DNA from: Punica granatum | Lineage: Eukaryota > Streptophyta > Magnoliopsida > Myrtales > Lythraceae | DNA: 64,000 nucleotides | Assembly: GCF_007655135.1 (NCBI RefSeq) | Contig: NC_045130.1 | Location: forward strand, 4,712,001 to 4,776,000 | Direction: 5' to 3' | Shown: positions 49,901 to 62,570 of the stretch, one piece after another | Position numbering within the stretch: the first letter of the stretch is position 1 | Layout: every line of letters begins with the position of its first letter | Position numbers and translations under genes: made by a program | Notes under the pieces: generated by a model | The model's input: the letters and a program-made list of their open reading frames with translations, nothing else | The model's database searches: none | What the model was told of the DNA's origin: nothing

Positions 49901-51542
49901 TCTCTTCAACTTGGGAAAGGCCCTTCACCAAGGAATACTGGGAGAACAAATTCTTCAGCTTTCCACATAGTTTGACCTTCACAACTCTTAGTTTGCTGAA
50001 GGACTCGGGGAGCAAAATGGCCGTGACAGATCTTTTCCAAGTTAACTAAGTTCTCAAGCAACATGGATTCCAACGCTGTAAAAGCCGAGCATGGTAGCCA
50101 TTTTGTCGAGCAAATGACAAATTGAACTAAGGGGCTATTTTGCACGTGAAGATGCTTCAACTCCTTAAACCCTTCTATGCTCAGCTCATAATGCTTTTCT
50201 TCATTCCTTTCAGCCCGTCTAAACACAAATCATGAGTCATCGGCAAAGTTGCCTGAACCCACTTTTCCAGGAGAGTAGTTCGCGAGTCTAGCTTGAGTTT
50301 TAAAGTTCTTGATTCTTCATGGTTGATGGACCAGTCCCAAGTATCACCTATGAGTATCCTGTATTTGGACAAATTCTGAAATTGGAGGTCTTTTGGGAGC
50401 AATGTGGTGTCGCGAATAAGTATGTCTAAGGTGGTCAGTTCGAGCATAGCATTCAGCTCAGCAAGCCTGGCATTGCTTTGCTGTGTTGCTCCATCGTCCT
50501 CCCATTGGGTGAAACTATCCTGCATGTACAGCTCTTCTAACCGAGTTAAGCTTTTCAGTACACCAGGTTCAATGTTCTTGAGCTTTGGGCAGTCGCTCAA
50601 GTCTAACATCCTCAGCTCACTTCCCAATAATGGTGACATCTTCCACAGTGCACACATCGACACACAAGGTTGTAAGGTTCTCTAAGAATTGCACGGATGA
50701 AGGTAATGAATTAAAGGATGGATAGAAATATCCAAGACCTGAAGTTCACCCATACCTTCAAAAAATGAATCTGGGATTTTGGAAGAATCAGTTTCTGCAA
50801 AAAATACAAACATCCTCAGTTCTGGACATTGCAATCCTTCGGGAAGTTGATGCGGCAAAAGACGTGGCAAATCGATATCTTAAGAAAAACAGGTTTTGAC
50901 GACCTTGTTCAAGGGAAATGGATTCCAAAGCACAACTCACAGCCTTTGGCCGTGAAAAGACAACTTCACGAACCATGTCATGAATCTTGACATAATCACC
51001 ATCATCATCCTCTAGCAGTGCGGAAACTTGAAGGCTATAGAGCAACGACATGAGTCTATCTCGCGCACCTTTGATTGTGTTGATGTCTTCCAAAAGTCCC
51101 AAACCAACCGTATGTCTGAGTAAATCCTCAACTGCTATTTGTCCAACACCCAGTAGGGAACAATTAAGGAACAGAGTTTTGAGTTCCTCACCTTCTAAAT
51201 TCTTGTAACTCAACTCTATTCTCGAATATACATATTTTGATCTTCTGAGTTGCTCCAATGCGTCCTCCCATTGAGAGTGGTTGCTATTCTTCAATCTTGT
51301 ACCAAGCGCTTTTAACAGAATGTTGGATCATCTGCTATGTTGCCCACCATCTTTCTGAATAACTTCCACTTCTCATCATATGTTAGAGCTTCACCTGAAA
51401 GTTTATCAGCGAATCCACTTTTACAGATAGCACATCTTCGCTGCTTGACGTGATCAGTAACTTGACTCCATTGTTGTTGCGAGGGATTCCCACCTTTTCG
51501 AAGCTCTTCCCAGAGATCATTCAGGATTACCAGCACCTTTTT

Positions 51543-51643
51543 CTTCTGAGAGTTTTCTAAGCTCCTCATCTGAGTGTTTTCTAACCTCCTCGTTCGTGTG
51601 GTTTCTATCCTCCTCCTCATCTTTGTGCTCTCTAACATCCTCT
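51543..51643. repeat. Four imperfect 24-27-nt tandem units in the NLR-A NB-ARC
   Basis: Units of the type TCATCTGAGTGTTTTCTAAC repeat in tandem. Translated on the minus strand they give four runs like RRLENTQ inserted between RNBS-A and kinase-2, in frame, where NLR-B has a single RRRLENSHSQ. Confidence 0.75.
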
Positions 51644-52438
51644 TTAGATGGAACGCTCTCCCCTGGATAGTTTCATCAGTGAGCTTCAAATCCAACATGT
51701 CTGAGATTTCTCCCTGAATCCTCCTCGTGTCTGGATTCGCAGATACATTCGCCATAGCAACCTTGTCAAATAGCTTCTCTGCCTTAACACGATTTATGAC
51801 TTGCTTCATCAGCGAGGTCTTACCCCCACCAACTGGACCATAAACTCCGACTATTTTGATATTGGCATCCACTAGATATTCCAGGATGTCCTTCAACAGA
51901 AGAGTCCTTGACTCAAAGCCATCATATTGTTTTGTGGTTGGGTTGATGACAGATCCTTTAGCTGGTGGTGCGTTTTCACATGCTGTCGCTGCAGTCGTCC
52001 TTGTCAGAACTCCTTTTGGTACATCAGGGCGGGAGATGTCTACAGGCATCTCTTGAAGGAGTTCCTGGATAGTGTGCTTGGTCTTCACCGCCACTCGACC
52101 AATCATGTAGTGGGTCTGTGGTTGGGGATCCATCCTTGGAAGCAACTCTTGTTTGCAATTTCCCAGTCTTTTAACTTAGTCTTCGAATTTTCCTCTTCAG
52201 TCTTCGCTTTGTTGAGCCACTTCAAGACCTCATTTTCGACAATATGTCCGTTGCGTTCAGCAGCGTCGCATTTGTACTCGAGATGATCTCTGGCAACACG
52301 AAGCTTCTTCACTTGACTTTTGAGAGCCTGAATCTTCTTCTTGTAGAATCATGCATAACCAAACTGACGTCCAACAGGCACAATCATGCACTTGACGATC
52401 TCAACGGCAACTGAAACAGCCGAATCGATGGATGCCAT

Positions 52439-53452
52439 TTATATATTTTCTTGATTTTTCAAATTCTTCTGGCTAGGAGAATAAACAGGGAAACTTAGAG
52501 ATGCTAAAAACTCTAGTAGATCACCAGGAGAAGAAAGAAACTCCGAATAAAAACAGTAACACGACACCCGAAAGGGCACAAAGACGGAAATGCCTTAGGT
52601 TTCAGAGTAAGTGAAAATGGCAGGAAGATTATGGCTGTTTGCAAAGGAGAGCTCCTGAAAGACAGAAATGGCTGAAACAAATGGCTACGAAGAGCTACAC
52701 TGGATCTATATCATATGTGGATTTACTTAATTATTAAGAAAAACATAAAAGAAGAAAAGAGAATTTGTACTTTGCTTCTGTGTTTGGTTTGTTTATAAGG
52801 AACAACGATGTTGTTGCACTCCTACTTATGTATGGTTTTGTTTAAGTTTATTCTTTTTCTTGGCGGAAAATATTATGCCTGGTTTAGCCCTGGAAAAAAT
52901 GGAAAAAGAAAAACTTATATATTGGTTAATTTCTCAAACCATACATTCAGACCCTGCTTTCTTCCTCATTGTTATCAACGGACTCTGTTTAATTACATAT
53001 ATATATATATATATATATATATGTATACATATATGAAATTCCAGTCATTTAATGTGGTTTTTCCAAATAATAATCTCGTGTTTGTTAATTATAATCTTTC
53101 AGTAATGCTTTGTTTATTTGGTTATGCTTTGATTGCAGTAGATTTCTCGGCCCACAAGAAAAGTTGGTTGCTTTCAATTTCTTTATATTTGTTAATTAGT
53201 TGGTTACTTTACGAATATATAGACTGACAGTGGTTATCTAAGTGATTATATATAAATATAAGAAATCACAAATAAAATTTATGTATTTTTTTGTTAAAAA
53301 ATTTATGTATTTTATATATTTTATTTGTTATTTTTTACCCATAATCTCTTCTATTTTTTTTTTAATATTACTTATAATCTTTGAGTTATGCTTTGTTTTT
53401 GTTATTATTATGCTTTGATTGCTTTGATAACTGAAATATATTACGTGTTGCT
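52439..53452. other. NLR-A upstream region
   Basis: AT-rich; a (TA)n tract at 52996-53022. The open stretch at 52808-53227 is low complexity and not a gene. Confidence 0.5.
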
Positions 53453-53506
53453 TGTAACACCCCAAAATCCCACGTTAATGGGAGAAGAGTTAGTAAAGTG
53501 ATTAAT

Positions 53507-53522
53507 AAAGACCCGCATATGG
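53507..53522. repeat. LINE target-site duplication, left copy
   Basis: AAAGACCCGCATATGG, repeated at 54850-54865. The first A residues are ambiguous with the poly(A) tail on the right side. Confidence 0.9.
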
Positions 53523-54852
53523 CCAGCTACTGGTGTATCCACTTCATTCTTCCCAAGAAAGTCATAAAGTTGGTGCAGCAGAAGTGCAGATCCTTCCTCT
53601 GGAAAGGCCTTGAGCAGCATATAGGAGGAGGAAAGCTCGGCTGGGAAACTCTATGTCTTCCAAAGTCTGATGGAGGACTCGGTATCAAGGACCTAACCCT
53701 GTGGAATAAGGTATGCGTACTCAAAAACCTTTGGTCTCTCCTCGTGCGTTCAGGGTCTCTTTGGGTGGCCTGGGTTGCTAAATATTTAATCAAAGACCGA
53801 AGTATTTGGTCTTTAAGGATACCTGGTGATTGTTCTTGGAACTGGAGAAAACTTTTGCAGCTGAGGACTTTGATGTCTCCCTATATCCGCTATTGTGTTG
53901 GCCCTGGTACGAATGTATCTTTCTGGTATGACAAGTGGTTACCGGTCGGTTCTTTAATAAACTATTGCACCAGGGGGCTCCAGTGCTTTCCGTCGATTAG
54001 GGAGCACGCAACAGTTAGTTCGATTCTGGTTGATGGATGCTGGCATTGGCCTAGAAGCTCGGATCTGCAAGCTGGCCTGCTCCGTGATCTCGCTAATGCA
54101 ATTCAACTCTCTGATCGTGATAGGGTCACATGGACGGCTCACAAATCCGAGACATTTTCTGTTGCTAGTGCGTGGAAATGCTTTAGTCCCAGAAGCCAGA
54201 AGATGGAATGGAGGAACGCAATCTGGTTTGAGGGGCAGTTTCCTCGATCCTCTTTCATTAGCTGGCTTTGTATTCATAATAGATTGAGTACAAAAGATAG
54301 GCTTATGAGTTGGAGAATCTCGATTACTGCACCCGAATGCGAATTCTGTAGTTTGGAATTGGAGACCCGAAATCACCTCTTTTTTGAATGCCCTATCACC
54401 CAAGGGATTTGGAGAAGTTTATTAGACCGTGTTGGAATGAACAAACACAATGTCGACTGGAATACGGAACTTTGCTGGGTCTCCTCTCTCCGTGGAAAGA
54501 AGCTGGATATTATTTGTCTTAAACTTCTCTGGACTCACTACATTTACTGCATCTGGAGGGAGAGGAACGCCAGGCTCTACCGGAATCAAGTCTCGCCTCC
54601 AACAATTATAATACGAAGGATCTTCTCGGATGTGAAAGCAAAGTTGTCTGTTCTCCCTCGATTCTCATGCAAAATTGCACACTCTATCATTGCGAGGCAT
54701 ATGTTTCACCATTTTGATACTGCAACTAGTTGACTTGGGAGTAGCTCTTGGGTATTTTTTATTTTACTCCGTATAGAGGAAAATGGTATTGGTTTCTGAT
54801 GTAAATTCATCTGTTATCAATGAAGTTTCATCATTTATCCAAAAAAAAAAAA
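53523..54852 (+). mobile_element. 5'-truncated L1-type LINE, long intact zf-RVT frame
   Basis: One continuous reading frame from the insertion point to 54733 (about 400 codons of LINE sequence). It contains the post-RT region (ILPKKVIKLVQQKCRSFLWK, GGLGIKDLTLWNK, FWYDKW) and a complete zf-RVT zinc site CEFC...HLFFEC. The 3' end has a short tail and A12-13 at about 54840-54852. It lacks the endonuclease and reverse transcriptase because it is 5'-truncated. The uninterrupted frame and near-perfect target-site duplication suggest a recent insertion, younger than the element it disrupts. Confidence 0.92.
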
Positions 54853-54865
54853 GACCCGCATATGG
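54850..54865. repeat. LINE target-site duplication, right copy
   Basis: Second copy of 53507-53522, directly after the poly(A) tail; the host TIR-element sequence resumes at once. Confidence 0.9.
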
Positions 54866-54975
54866 GATTACTAGTAACTTAGGTTTAAGCATTTTCAGCT
54901 GGTGATTAGACCCCTCGATAAGTTGTTGTGCCAGTCCCATAGATTGGCTCGGGCAGTGCACAAGCCGGAAACAAC

Positions 54976-55740
54976 CGAATTTCTAAGAAAGTAAAAATAT
55001 TACGCTTGTGCTACCAACGTGGACGCATTCTTTACAGAGCATTCCTAGGCGGAAAACCAAAATTACGAAAGGGTATAAATCGACAAAGGAAAAAAATAAA
55101 ACAAGAAAGAGACCAAATTGAACGAAAACTAATATAAAATAGTATGGTTTGATAAGAACGTAGTGGTGGTCGTGGTTAAGGAGTTGAAAAATAGAATTTC
55201 ATGAGTTCCATACTCCGTCTATTAACCAATAGATTGAACGACGTGTACTCATAATTTCATTTACGGGCTTCATGCATGATATATCATTTATGCTCCATAC
55301 ATCAACCGCCTTATGAGAGAGACCCGATTTCAAGGCAAAATCGAGCTACAAAAATAACAGAGTTTTGGGTCATACATCAGGTCGCCACACAAAATTCGGT
55401 CCACTCTTGATGCCGTCCAGCTTGAGTTCTTTTTCTTCGAGTCCTCTTTCAGGCCATGAGCTCCATGCCTGAGCTTTCCATCAACGGTGCCTACATTCAT
55501 GTGATTTCAGTTTGTGAAAGTCTGTTCTGCTAAATAATTCACACAAAGCGCTATGCAAGCCATGTAGTGTAAACAGAAATTGACGGCATCAAATTCAAGC
55601 GAGTAACAGATGGCCTCAGGATGCTTTTAGCATTCGAAGAGGAACAATCTGGATTTTCCGAGACTGTTATCTGTCCTGCTGTTATATGGACAGCTGGAAT
55701 TTATTGTTGGAGAGGGAAAAGAGGATTCTCACCGAAGGTT
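54976..55740. other. NLR-B 3' flank
   Basis: No gene seen. Part of it resembles the 3' flank of NLR-A (about 44700-45050), for example at TTTCAGTTTGTGAAAG-like sequence near 55510 versus 44800, consistent with duplication of the whole 3' region. Confidence 0.5.
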
Positions 55741-58700
55741 TCAGCTGTCAGAACCAGAATCAGAATATAATTTCTGTATGGTTGTATTAAGATCATCAAA
55801 CCATGCCGACACATACGAACTCTTTACTCGGTATAGCTTTGGTGTTGATACAGCACCAGAAGAGAAAAACTTCATATTGGGGCACTCTTGGATGGAGGTA
55901 TCTTCTAAGGATGGAAATGTGATGTTGCAACTTGCTGAGGAGAAGCATGTGAGGCTCGGAAGTTTATCAAGTGCTAGGCACCCAAGCTGCGGGAAAGAAA
56001 TCTCAACACTGGCTTCGCTATCATTCGCAGCTATTACTTGTCCGAACACTTGGCAGTCTGTTATGGTCATACTGGCCAGTTTCGGCAGAGCTCGAGCTGC
56101 TGAAGGTGTCATCAAGTACATCAGTCCATCACACTTCTCTATATACAGCTCTGTCAAGTTCTCGAAAGAAGCAGATGCTGCTGGGAGTAGAGTCTTCAGA
56201 CAGTGGCACCTCCGTATAGACAAGGAATTAATTCTCTTGAGAATCTCGGCGGCTAAGGAGCCTTCTTTCCAGACATACCTCAAGTTGCACAGTTGCACCA
56301 ATGAAAGTCTTCTTAACTTCCCAAGCGCCTTTGAATACTTTCCGCCATTGGAATATCCATCTTTATATGAAATTATAGTTCCCTGGGGACCGAGCGCTTC
56401 ATCTGGAAATATCTCCTCAGACGAATAATTAAACAGAACAAGAAGTTCTATTTCTAGATCTGGGAAGCTGTCGAGAAGGAATCTGGATGGAAAACCAACT
56501 GATCCTTCCCGAATTGATGCCAAGCAAAGTGTTTTGAGGTTGTGGAAGATATCATCGGGAAAATCACTATCCCGTATCGTCAAAACTTCCTCGCTGCCCA
56601 AACCCAATGACTCCAAGTTGGGGATCACCTGCAAAGATTCAACCAAATGAGTAAGTAAAGGACAGCACGAAGTGAAATGGGATAAGTACCAAGGAAAAAA
56701 AAAATCCTCATATGCGCACTGTTGCAGAATCAGCCCCTAGTTCATTAGTCTCAAATCCCTGGTAAATCATGTGACATGGTTCAATCGTCTTACTAGCTGG
56801 CAAGATATCCCTTCTTATAGAATAAAGATCAGTATACATAGCTGTGCAGACAATACCCGTTCAATGGATATGAGGGCTTGTTGAGAATCAGTATCATCTC
56901 CTTCACTTCTTGGTCGTAATTCAGATGCAAATAGCTTCAGTTTGCCGCATTCATATGCATATAAATTCTTCAACAATGTCCACTCCATACTATAGTTAAC
57001 AGGGAAAAGTCTCTTCAGGTTTGGCAGTATCCTGAATTTCAATGAGGTTAGCCGTGGAAAAAGGAGCTGATCCTCAGGAAGAAGAGTCTCATCTTCTTCT
57101 AATACTTCTCCTCTGGCGACGAGTTCTTCCAGCACTGCACAGTCATAGATGTCAATCTCCTGAAGCTGCAACAGACCTCTGGCCACTGAGGATGGAAATA
57201 GGTACTCGAGTTTCCCACATCGTTCAGCCTCCACTCGCTCTAGTTTAGCAAAGGTGAGACTTCCCTGAGGATCTCTATTCCATACACGCTTCATTCTTGG
57301 AAGTCTGACCATCTTCAGTTCTCTTAATGGAACAGATATTCCTGCTGAATCTTTTCCTTGTAATCGGAATATCTCTTCTAGTGAATCACAGTCTTCCACT
57401 TGTAGTGTCTCCAACTTCAGGAAGCTTCCGATGACATCAGATTGGAAGATAGCTGGCACGTTTTTGCAATCCATAACGCTCAGTGACTTCAGTTGACAAA
57501 AGGAACCAAAAGGAAGCTCATCATCCCAAAGCTTCTGCAGATTCCCCAAACCCTCAAGATATATATTCTCCAATCTTGGAAATTCAACCTGTGTGAATTC
57601 CATCTGAATTTATTAACGTAAAATAAACATATATTTATTTTAACAATTAGATAAACCGTATGATAATATTCAATCGGTAGAGAAGGTTCCATGTTAGTTG
57701 TGATGCCGGGGTCTCAATCCTATGTTATTAATAATTTTAATTCCTATATAATCATATAAAATCCGATGTTAACACAAATAAATAAAAAATAAATAAAGGA
57801 AGTAAGTTATCATTTCTTTAACGAACTTGTGATGAAAGAAAAAGGATTAAAGAAGAGACCTTCTCATCGAAAAGAGGTTGGGAGAGAGTGCCTACAGTTG
57901 CTGCTTGACTGAAATGATCTCCAAATCTCCGATTCAACTTCATCAACTCATGATCACCTACTGTTGCGGCACTCATGATAAATGTCTTCAAATTGTCACA
58001 TTGATCAATAGAAAGATTTTTTAGGGAAGGAAAATCAAATGCACAACTTCCTGAAGAGAAACTAATCAGACTTTTAAGGCCCCACAGCTGCAAATGTTTT
58101 AGACGAGGGAAGGAGATGGGCTCCGATGTGTCATGCCCACCTCCTCCGTCTCCATCGGCAACAACTTCCAGCACGTTGTTGCTCTTACCCAAAGTTAATG
58201 ACTTCAGTTTCAGAAGATTTCTAGCCGTGGCAAACGGTAGGAAATAAGTGAGGCTGTGACATCCTTCAACATAGATTTTCTCCAGGCTTGGAAAACCCAC
58301 AGGTGCATGAGAGTTGCTCTCCAACACGTGTTTCAGCTTTGGCAGATCATCCAACAGCAGGTCTTCTAATTCATGTAGCATCACGGCAGCAGGGCCGCAT
58401 TTCTTCTTTTCCACGCCAGCAGCAGCAGCAGCTGTTTCAAATATTAATTCCACCGAGGGACAGCTGTGTATGGCAGCTCTTTTCAGATTATTCTGGAGCC
58501 TCTCTACCAAAGCTGACGGGAAAACAGTTGTCAGTTTTTTGCAGTCCCTGATATGCGTGTCTCTGAGCTGGCGAAATGAAGATGGCTCAGAAATCAATTC
58601 TTCATTGTGCCATATGGTTTTGAAGCTGTCCATTGAAACAAGCCGCAAGTCCTCCAAGCTTGGGAGCAGCACCTGTTGTGTCACATGAGAAGAGTCACAC

Positions 58701-61700
58701 AAAAAGTCATGTTTTCCATATGCTTAATATCTGTAAGTGCGAAATTGTACTGTAAGTACTATTTATTACGAAGTATACTTAATGAAAGTTTTTGCATATT
58801 GTTCTTAAAAAATCCAGCAAAAGGGAATCCCACCAGAGGCAAGGGCACGGCGACATTATAAAATTAGATTGCAGAGAACTCACTGATCAACATCAACAGC
58901 CAGCCCCAATATTCTCTAGTCTTTTTCTACCCCAATATGGATCAGTCTTTCTAAGCAAAGTTAAAAGTTTAACTAGGCATCTTTTGTCACCTTTTGACTG
59001 AAGAAGGATAGAGAAGCCACAGCTGCCGCGTTCTCCTCACTCAGATACTCGCCTCCTTCACTTGGCACTGAGTATTCTTGCATAGAGAATGCCTTCATTT
59101 TCGGGCATTCTTCAATCACCAACGTTTTCAAATGAGGAAAACTGATTGAGTACTTTCCATGCACAACAGCTGCCAAATGGGACATTTTCTTAAGAACTAT
59201 GGAGGATAAAGATTGGAACACGAGAGTATCCGTCAGTTGTCCTTCCTCTTCCTCCATAATAATGATGGCCTCCATCATCACACATTCAGCAATTTCTATT
59301 TCTTTTATCTGCTCGAGAGCTTTTGCAGCCGACAAAGGAAAGAGATACCGCAAGCTGTTACATTTCACGACCTTCAGTAACTTCAGGTTTCGCAATTGTA
59401 ATACAGCCTTGGAATTGCCATTCCACATGCACCTCAACTCGGGCAAATCGATCAGCTCCATTTCTTGCAACTGGGCGAGTACTCTCACATTTGTGCTGAA
59501 TTTCAGCTTCTCCAGGTCGAAGATTTGTTTTACCATCATGCAACTTTCAACAGTTAATGATTCCAACTTCTGAAGCTTCGTCAGCGAATGAGAGTGGATA
59601 ATATTTGAGAGGTTCCCGCATTCCTTCACTATGAGAGATCGTAAATTTTCCAACTCCAACAATGGGTCCCTGCACCATATCGCATCCAATTTCGGTAGTT
59701 GGGATATTTTCAAGGCCTCCAACTTGGGGAATGAGATCTGTCAACCATAGGAAATAGCATAAAACATTTTTGCTTAACGTAACTTTAAAATCATGATTAC
59801 ACGCATAAAATATGAAATTTCTTACGTCACAAATGACTTAAGAACCCAATTTTCACATCACAATTTTTTTGGATGTAACAACTTAGTGACTGAAAAAAAA
59901 AGGTACACAACGTCACGGCAATGAAAAGTATATACTCAACATAAGTAGCTGCACGGACTTACATGACATCCACTGGGAAGAGCCATTGTAGTTCCTATAT
60001 CATTCTCTGGTGTAATCTCCAAGTTCATTGCTGATGGAAGTGATGAATTATTTGTTTTGTTGCACAATCTTGTGATCCCTGGTAGGCTCTGTAGTGTTAG
60101 CCTGCGTAAATTAGGCATCTCAACTTTCGCATTCCCTATTGCTTCATCTTCATCATCCTCCACTCCTATATTCACAACAATCTCCTGAAACATTTCACAT
60201 GCATATATTTCTATCTCTTCAAGTTGTGAAAAGCCCTTCAGCAAGAAATGGCAGAACAAATTCTTAAGCTTTCCACAATTTTTGACCTTTACAACTTTTA
60301 GTTTGCTGAAGGAATCGGGAGTGAGAGGGCCATGACAGATCTTTTCCAAGTTGACCAAGTTATCAAGGAACAAGGATTCCAACATAGGGAAAGCACAGCA
60401 CGGTAACCATTTTGTTGAGCGAACAACATAGTGGACTAAGGGACTGTTCTGCACGTGAAGATGCTTCAACTCATGAAACCCTTCTTTGCTCAACTCATGA
60501 ATGCTTTTCTTTTTTCCTTTCAATCCATCCAAATAGAGATCATGAGTCCTCAGCAAAATTTTTCGAACCCATTTTTCCAACAGAGTATTTCGTGAGTCTA
60601 GCTGGAGCTTCAACGTCCTTGACTCTTTATGGTCAGTGGACCAATCCCAAGCATCACCTACAAGTATTCTGTAGTCGCACAGATTTCCAAATGGCAGATG
60701 TTTCGGGAGCAAGCTGGCATCGGGAATAAGTATGTCTACACTCCTTAGTTCATGCATATTATTCAGCTCAGAGAGCCTGGCATTCCTTTGTTCAGTTGCT
60801 TCCTCATTCTCCCATCGTGTGAAACTATTTTCCATCTTCAACTCTTCTAGCCGAGCTAAACTTTTCAGCACTCCCGGTTCAATCTTCTCGAGCTTTGAGC
60901 AGTTGCTCAAGTCTAACATTCTCAACTCACTTAATTGTGCTATCTCTTTTGGTAAGTGAGTAATCTTAGAACCCCTGAAACTTAGAACCTGTAGTCGTTT
61001 TAGCATCCCAATGATGGTCACATCTTCCACAGTGCACCAATCGACACACAAGGTTCTAAGCTTCACCAAGAATTGCATGGACGATGGCAGTGAATTAAAG
61101 CATACATTGGTAAAATCCAAGACCTGAAGTTCACACATACCTTCAAAAAATGAATCTGGGACTTCGGAAGTACCATTGTTGGCATAATATAGAAACATCT
61201 TCAGCTCTGGACATTGCAATCCTTCGGGAAGCCCGGCAACATCAACCCAAGGAAGGGATATTATACTAGTCCGCTTGAGCTTTTCCTTCGGCAATTCCTC
61301 CAATCTATAGTTATTATTCATCACCAGAACATGCCGATCTCTTGACGCAATAGTGATGGCTACTTCACGAATGATATCATGAATTCTAACATAGTCCCTA
61401 TTATCTTCCTCCAGCAATAGCGAAGAAGTTTGAAGGCTATGGAGCAACACATTTAGTCTATCTCTTGCTTCTCTCATTGTGTGGATGCCTTCAAAAAGGC
61501 CTAAACCAACACAATATATGAATAAGTCCGCGACTGGTATCTGTCCTGTGCCCAGCAGGGAACAGATAAGGAACAGACTTTTGAGTTCCTCACCTTCTAA
61601 ATTCTTGTAACTCAGCTCTAGGGTTGAATATACATCTTTCGATCTGCTCAGTTGCTTCAATTCATCCTCCCAATGAGAGTGGTTGCTATTCTTCAATCTC

Positions 61701-62314
61701 ATACCAAGCGCGTTCAATAGAAGGGGCAAACCCGAGCATTTCTCTACCATTTCCTCCGCTATGGATTTCACTGCGGGATCATCTGCTATGTCGCCCACCA
61801 TCTTTCTGAAAAACATCCGTTTCTCACCTACTTCTAGAGGTTGAACTGAGAAGTTCTGCAGAGAATCCATTTTCCTAGATAGCACATCTTGGTTTCTCGA
61901 TGTGAGCAGTAACTTGACTCCTTTGTTGCCGCGAGGGATTCCGACCTCTTCCAGGTCAAGCTCTTTCCAGAGATCATCCAAGATTATAAGGACCTTTTTG
62001 TTCTGAGAGTGAGAGTTTTCTAACCTCCTCCTTAGTTGGAATGCTCTTCCATGGACACTTTCAACGGTGAACTTTAAACCCAACATGTCCGAGATTTCTC
62101 CCTGAATGCTCTTCACGTCCACCTTCACGGATACTGTCGCCATTGCCACCTCGTCAAACAGCTTCTCTGCCTTGACGTGGTTCATGGTTTGTTTCAATAG
62201 TGTGGTCTTACCCACGCCACCTGGACCATGAACTCCAACCACATTGATGTCAGCATCCATAAGAGATTCCACAACAAGCTTCAAGAGATAAATCCTTGAC
62301 TCGAACCCAAATTC
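55741..62314 (-). CDS. NBS-LRR resistance protein, open but without visible CC exon (NLR-B)
   Basis: Paralog of NLR-A. Five exons join in phase 0: 59963-62314, 58991-59737, 57860-58672, 56857-57588 and 55741-56628, about 1843 residues from the probable acceptor at 62315-62316. The NB-ARC is complete: P-loop GPGGVGKTTLLKQ, kinase-2 KKVLIILDDLWKELDLE, RNBS-B GVKLLLTSRNQDVL, GLPL CSGLPLLLNALG, and IHDIIREVA at the MHD position. LRRs follow (LPSSMQFLVKLRTL, LRMLDLSNCSKLEKIEPGVL), then long exons of irregular LRRs of the ISFPKLEALKI type. The frame upstream of EFGFESR has a stop and no ATG; the first in-frame Met lies just before the P-loop. The coiled-coil exon is therefore beyond the window or lost. 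Probably recognises pathogen effectors like related NLRs; target unknown. Confidence 0.88.
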
Positions 62315-62570
62315 CTGTTTCACAACCAAGTCATTTCAAAATAATGCAATCTTCAACCAAAGAAATAATGTAATCCATCGTACCAAAATACATGCATGAT
62401 CCAACAACACTGGCCATGACATTGCAATTATAAAAATACTCATTTAGAGATAGGTTACTCAACTCGAAAAGAATTTTTTTCCCTCTCAAATTCTTTCTCG
62501 GCTCCTTCTATTCAGAATATTATAGAAACTTATGGTGCATGTAATGTAATATTTATTATTGATCACAGAG

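Larger units (their letters stand above)
45052..52438 (-). pseudogene. CC-NBS-LRR resistance gene, heavily damaged (NLR-A)
   Basis: Intracellular immune receptors of this type (At4g27190/RPS2-like non-TIR NLRs) have coiled-coil, NB-ARC and LRR parts. The start is the ATG at 52436-52438 (MASIDSAVSVAVEIVKC), but residue 30 is a TGA (52349-52351). A frameshift follows near 52130. The P-loop reads GPVGGGKTS, kinase-2 has LVILNDLW (Asn for Asp), and the region between them is expanded by 24-27-nt tandem repeats. A 5-nt deletion before GIPR puts RNBS-B out of frame until about 51390. About 20 residues including the GLPL motif are deleted near 51310. The LRR exons (e.g. LRMLDLSDCPKLKNIEPGVL at ~50600) are broken several times and interrupted at 46595-46908 by a transposon. 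The end (YSDSGSDS, stop 45052-45054) matches the intact neighbour exactly. Confidence 0.9.
53453..54975 (+). mobile_element. Second copy of the TIR element, split by a LINE
   Basis: Matches the 46595-46908 element in opposite orientation: TGTAACACCCCAAAATCCCAC at 53453-53473, then GGGAGAAGAGTTAGTAAAGTG up to 53522, resuming at 54866 with GATTACTAGTAACTTAGG and CCCATAGATTGG. Similarity fades after about 54975, so this copy lacks the other terminus. Confidence 0.75.

Noticed and set aside
52808..53227. 139-codon plus-strand frame
   Set aside because: Runs through a (TA)n microsatellite (IYIYIYIY); no domain and no splice context.
53954..54403. 149-codon minus-strand frame
   Set aside because: Antisense shadow of the intact LINE frame.
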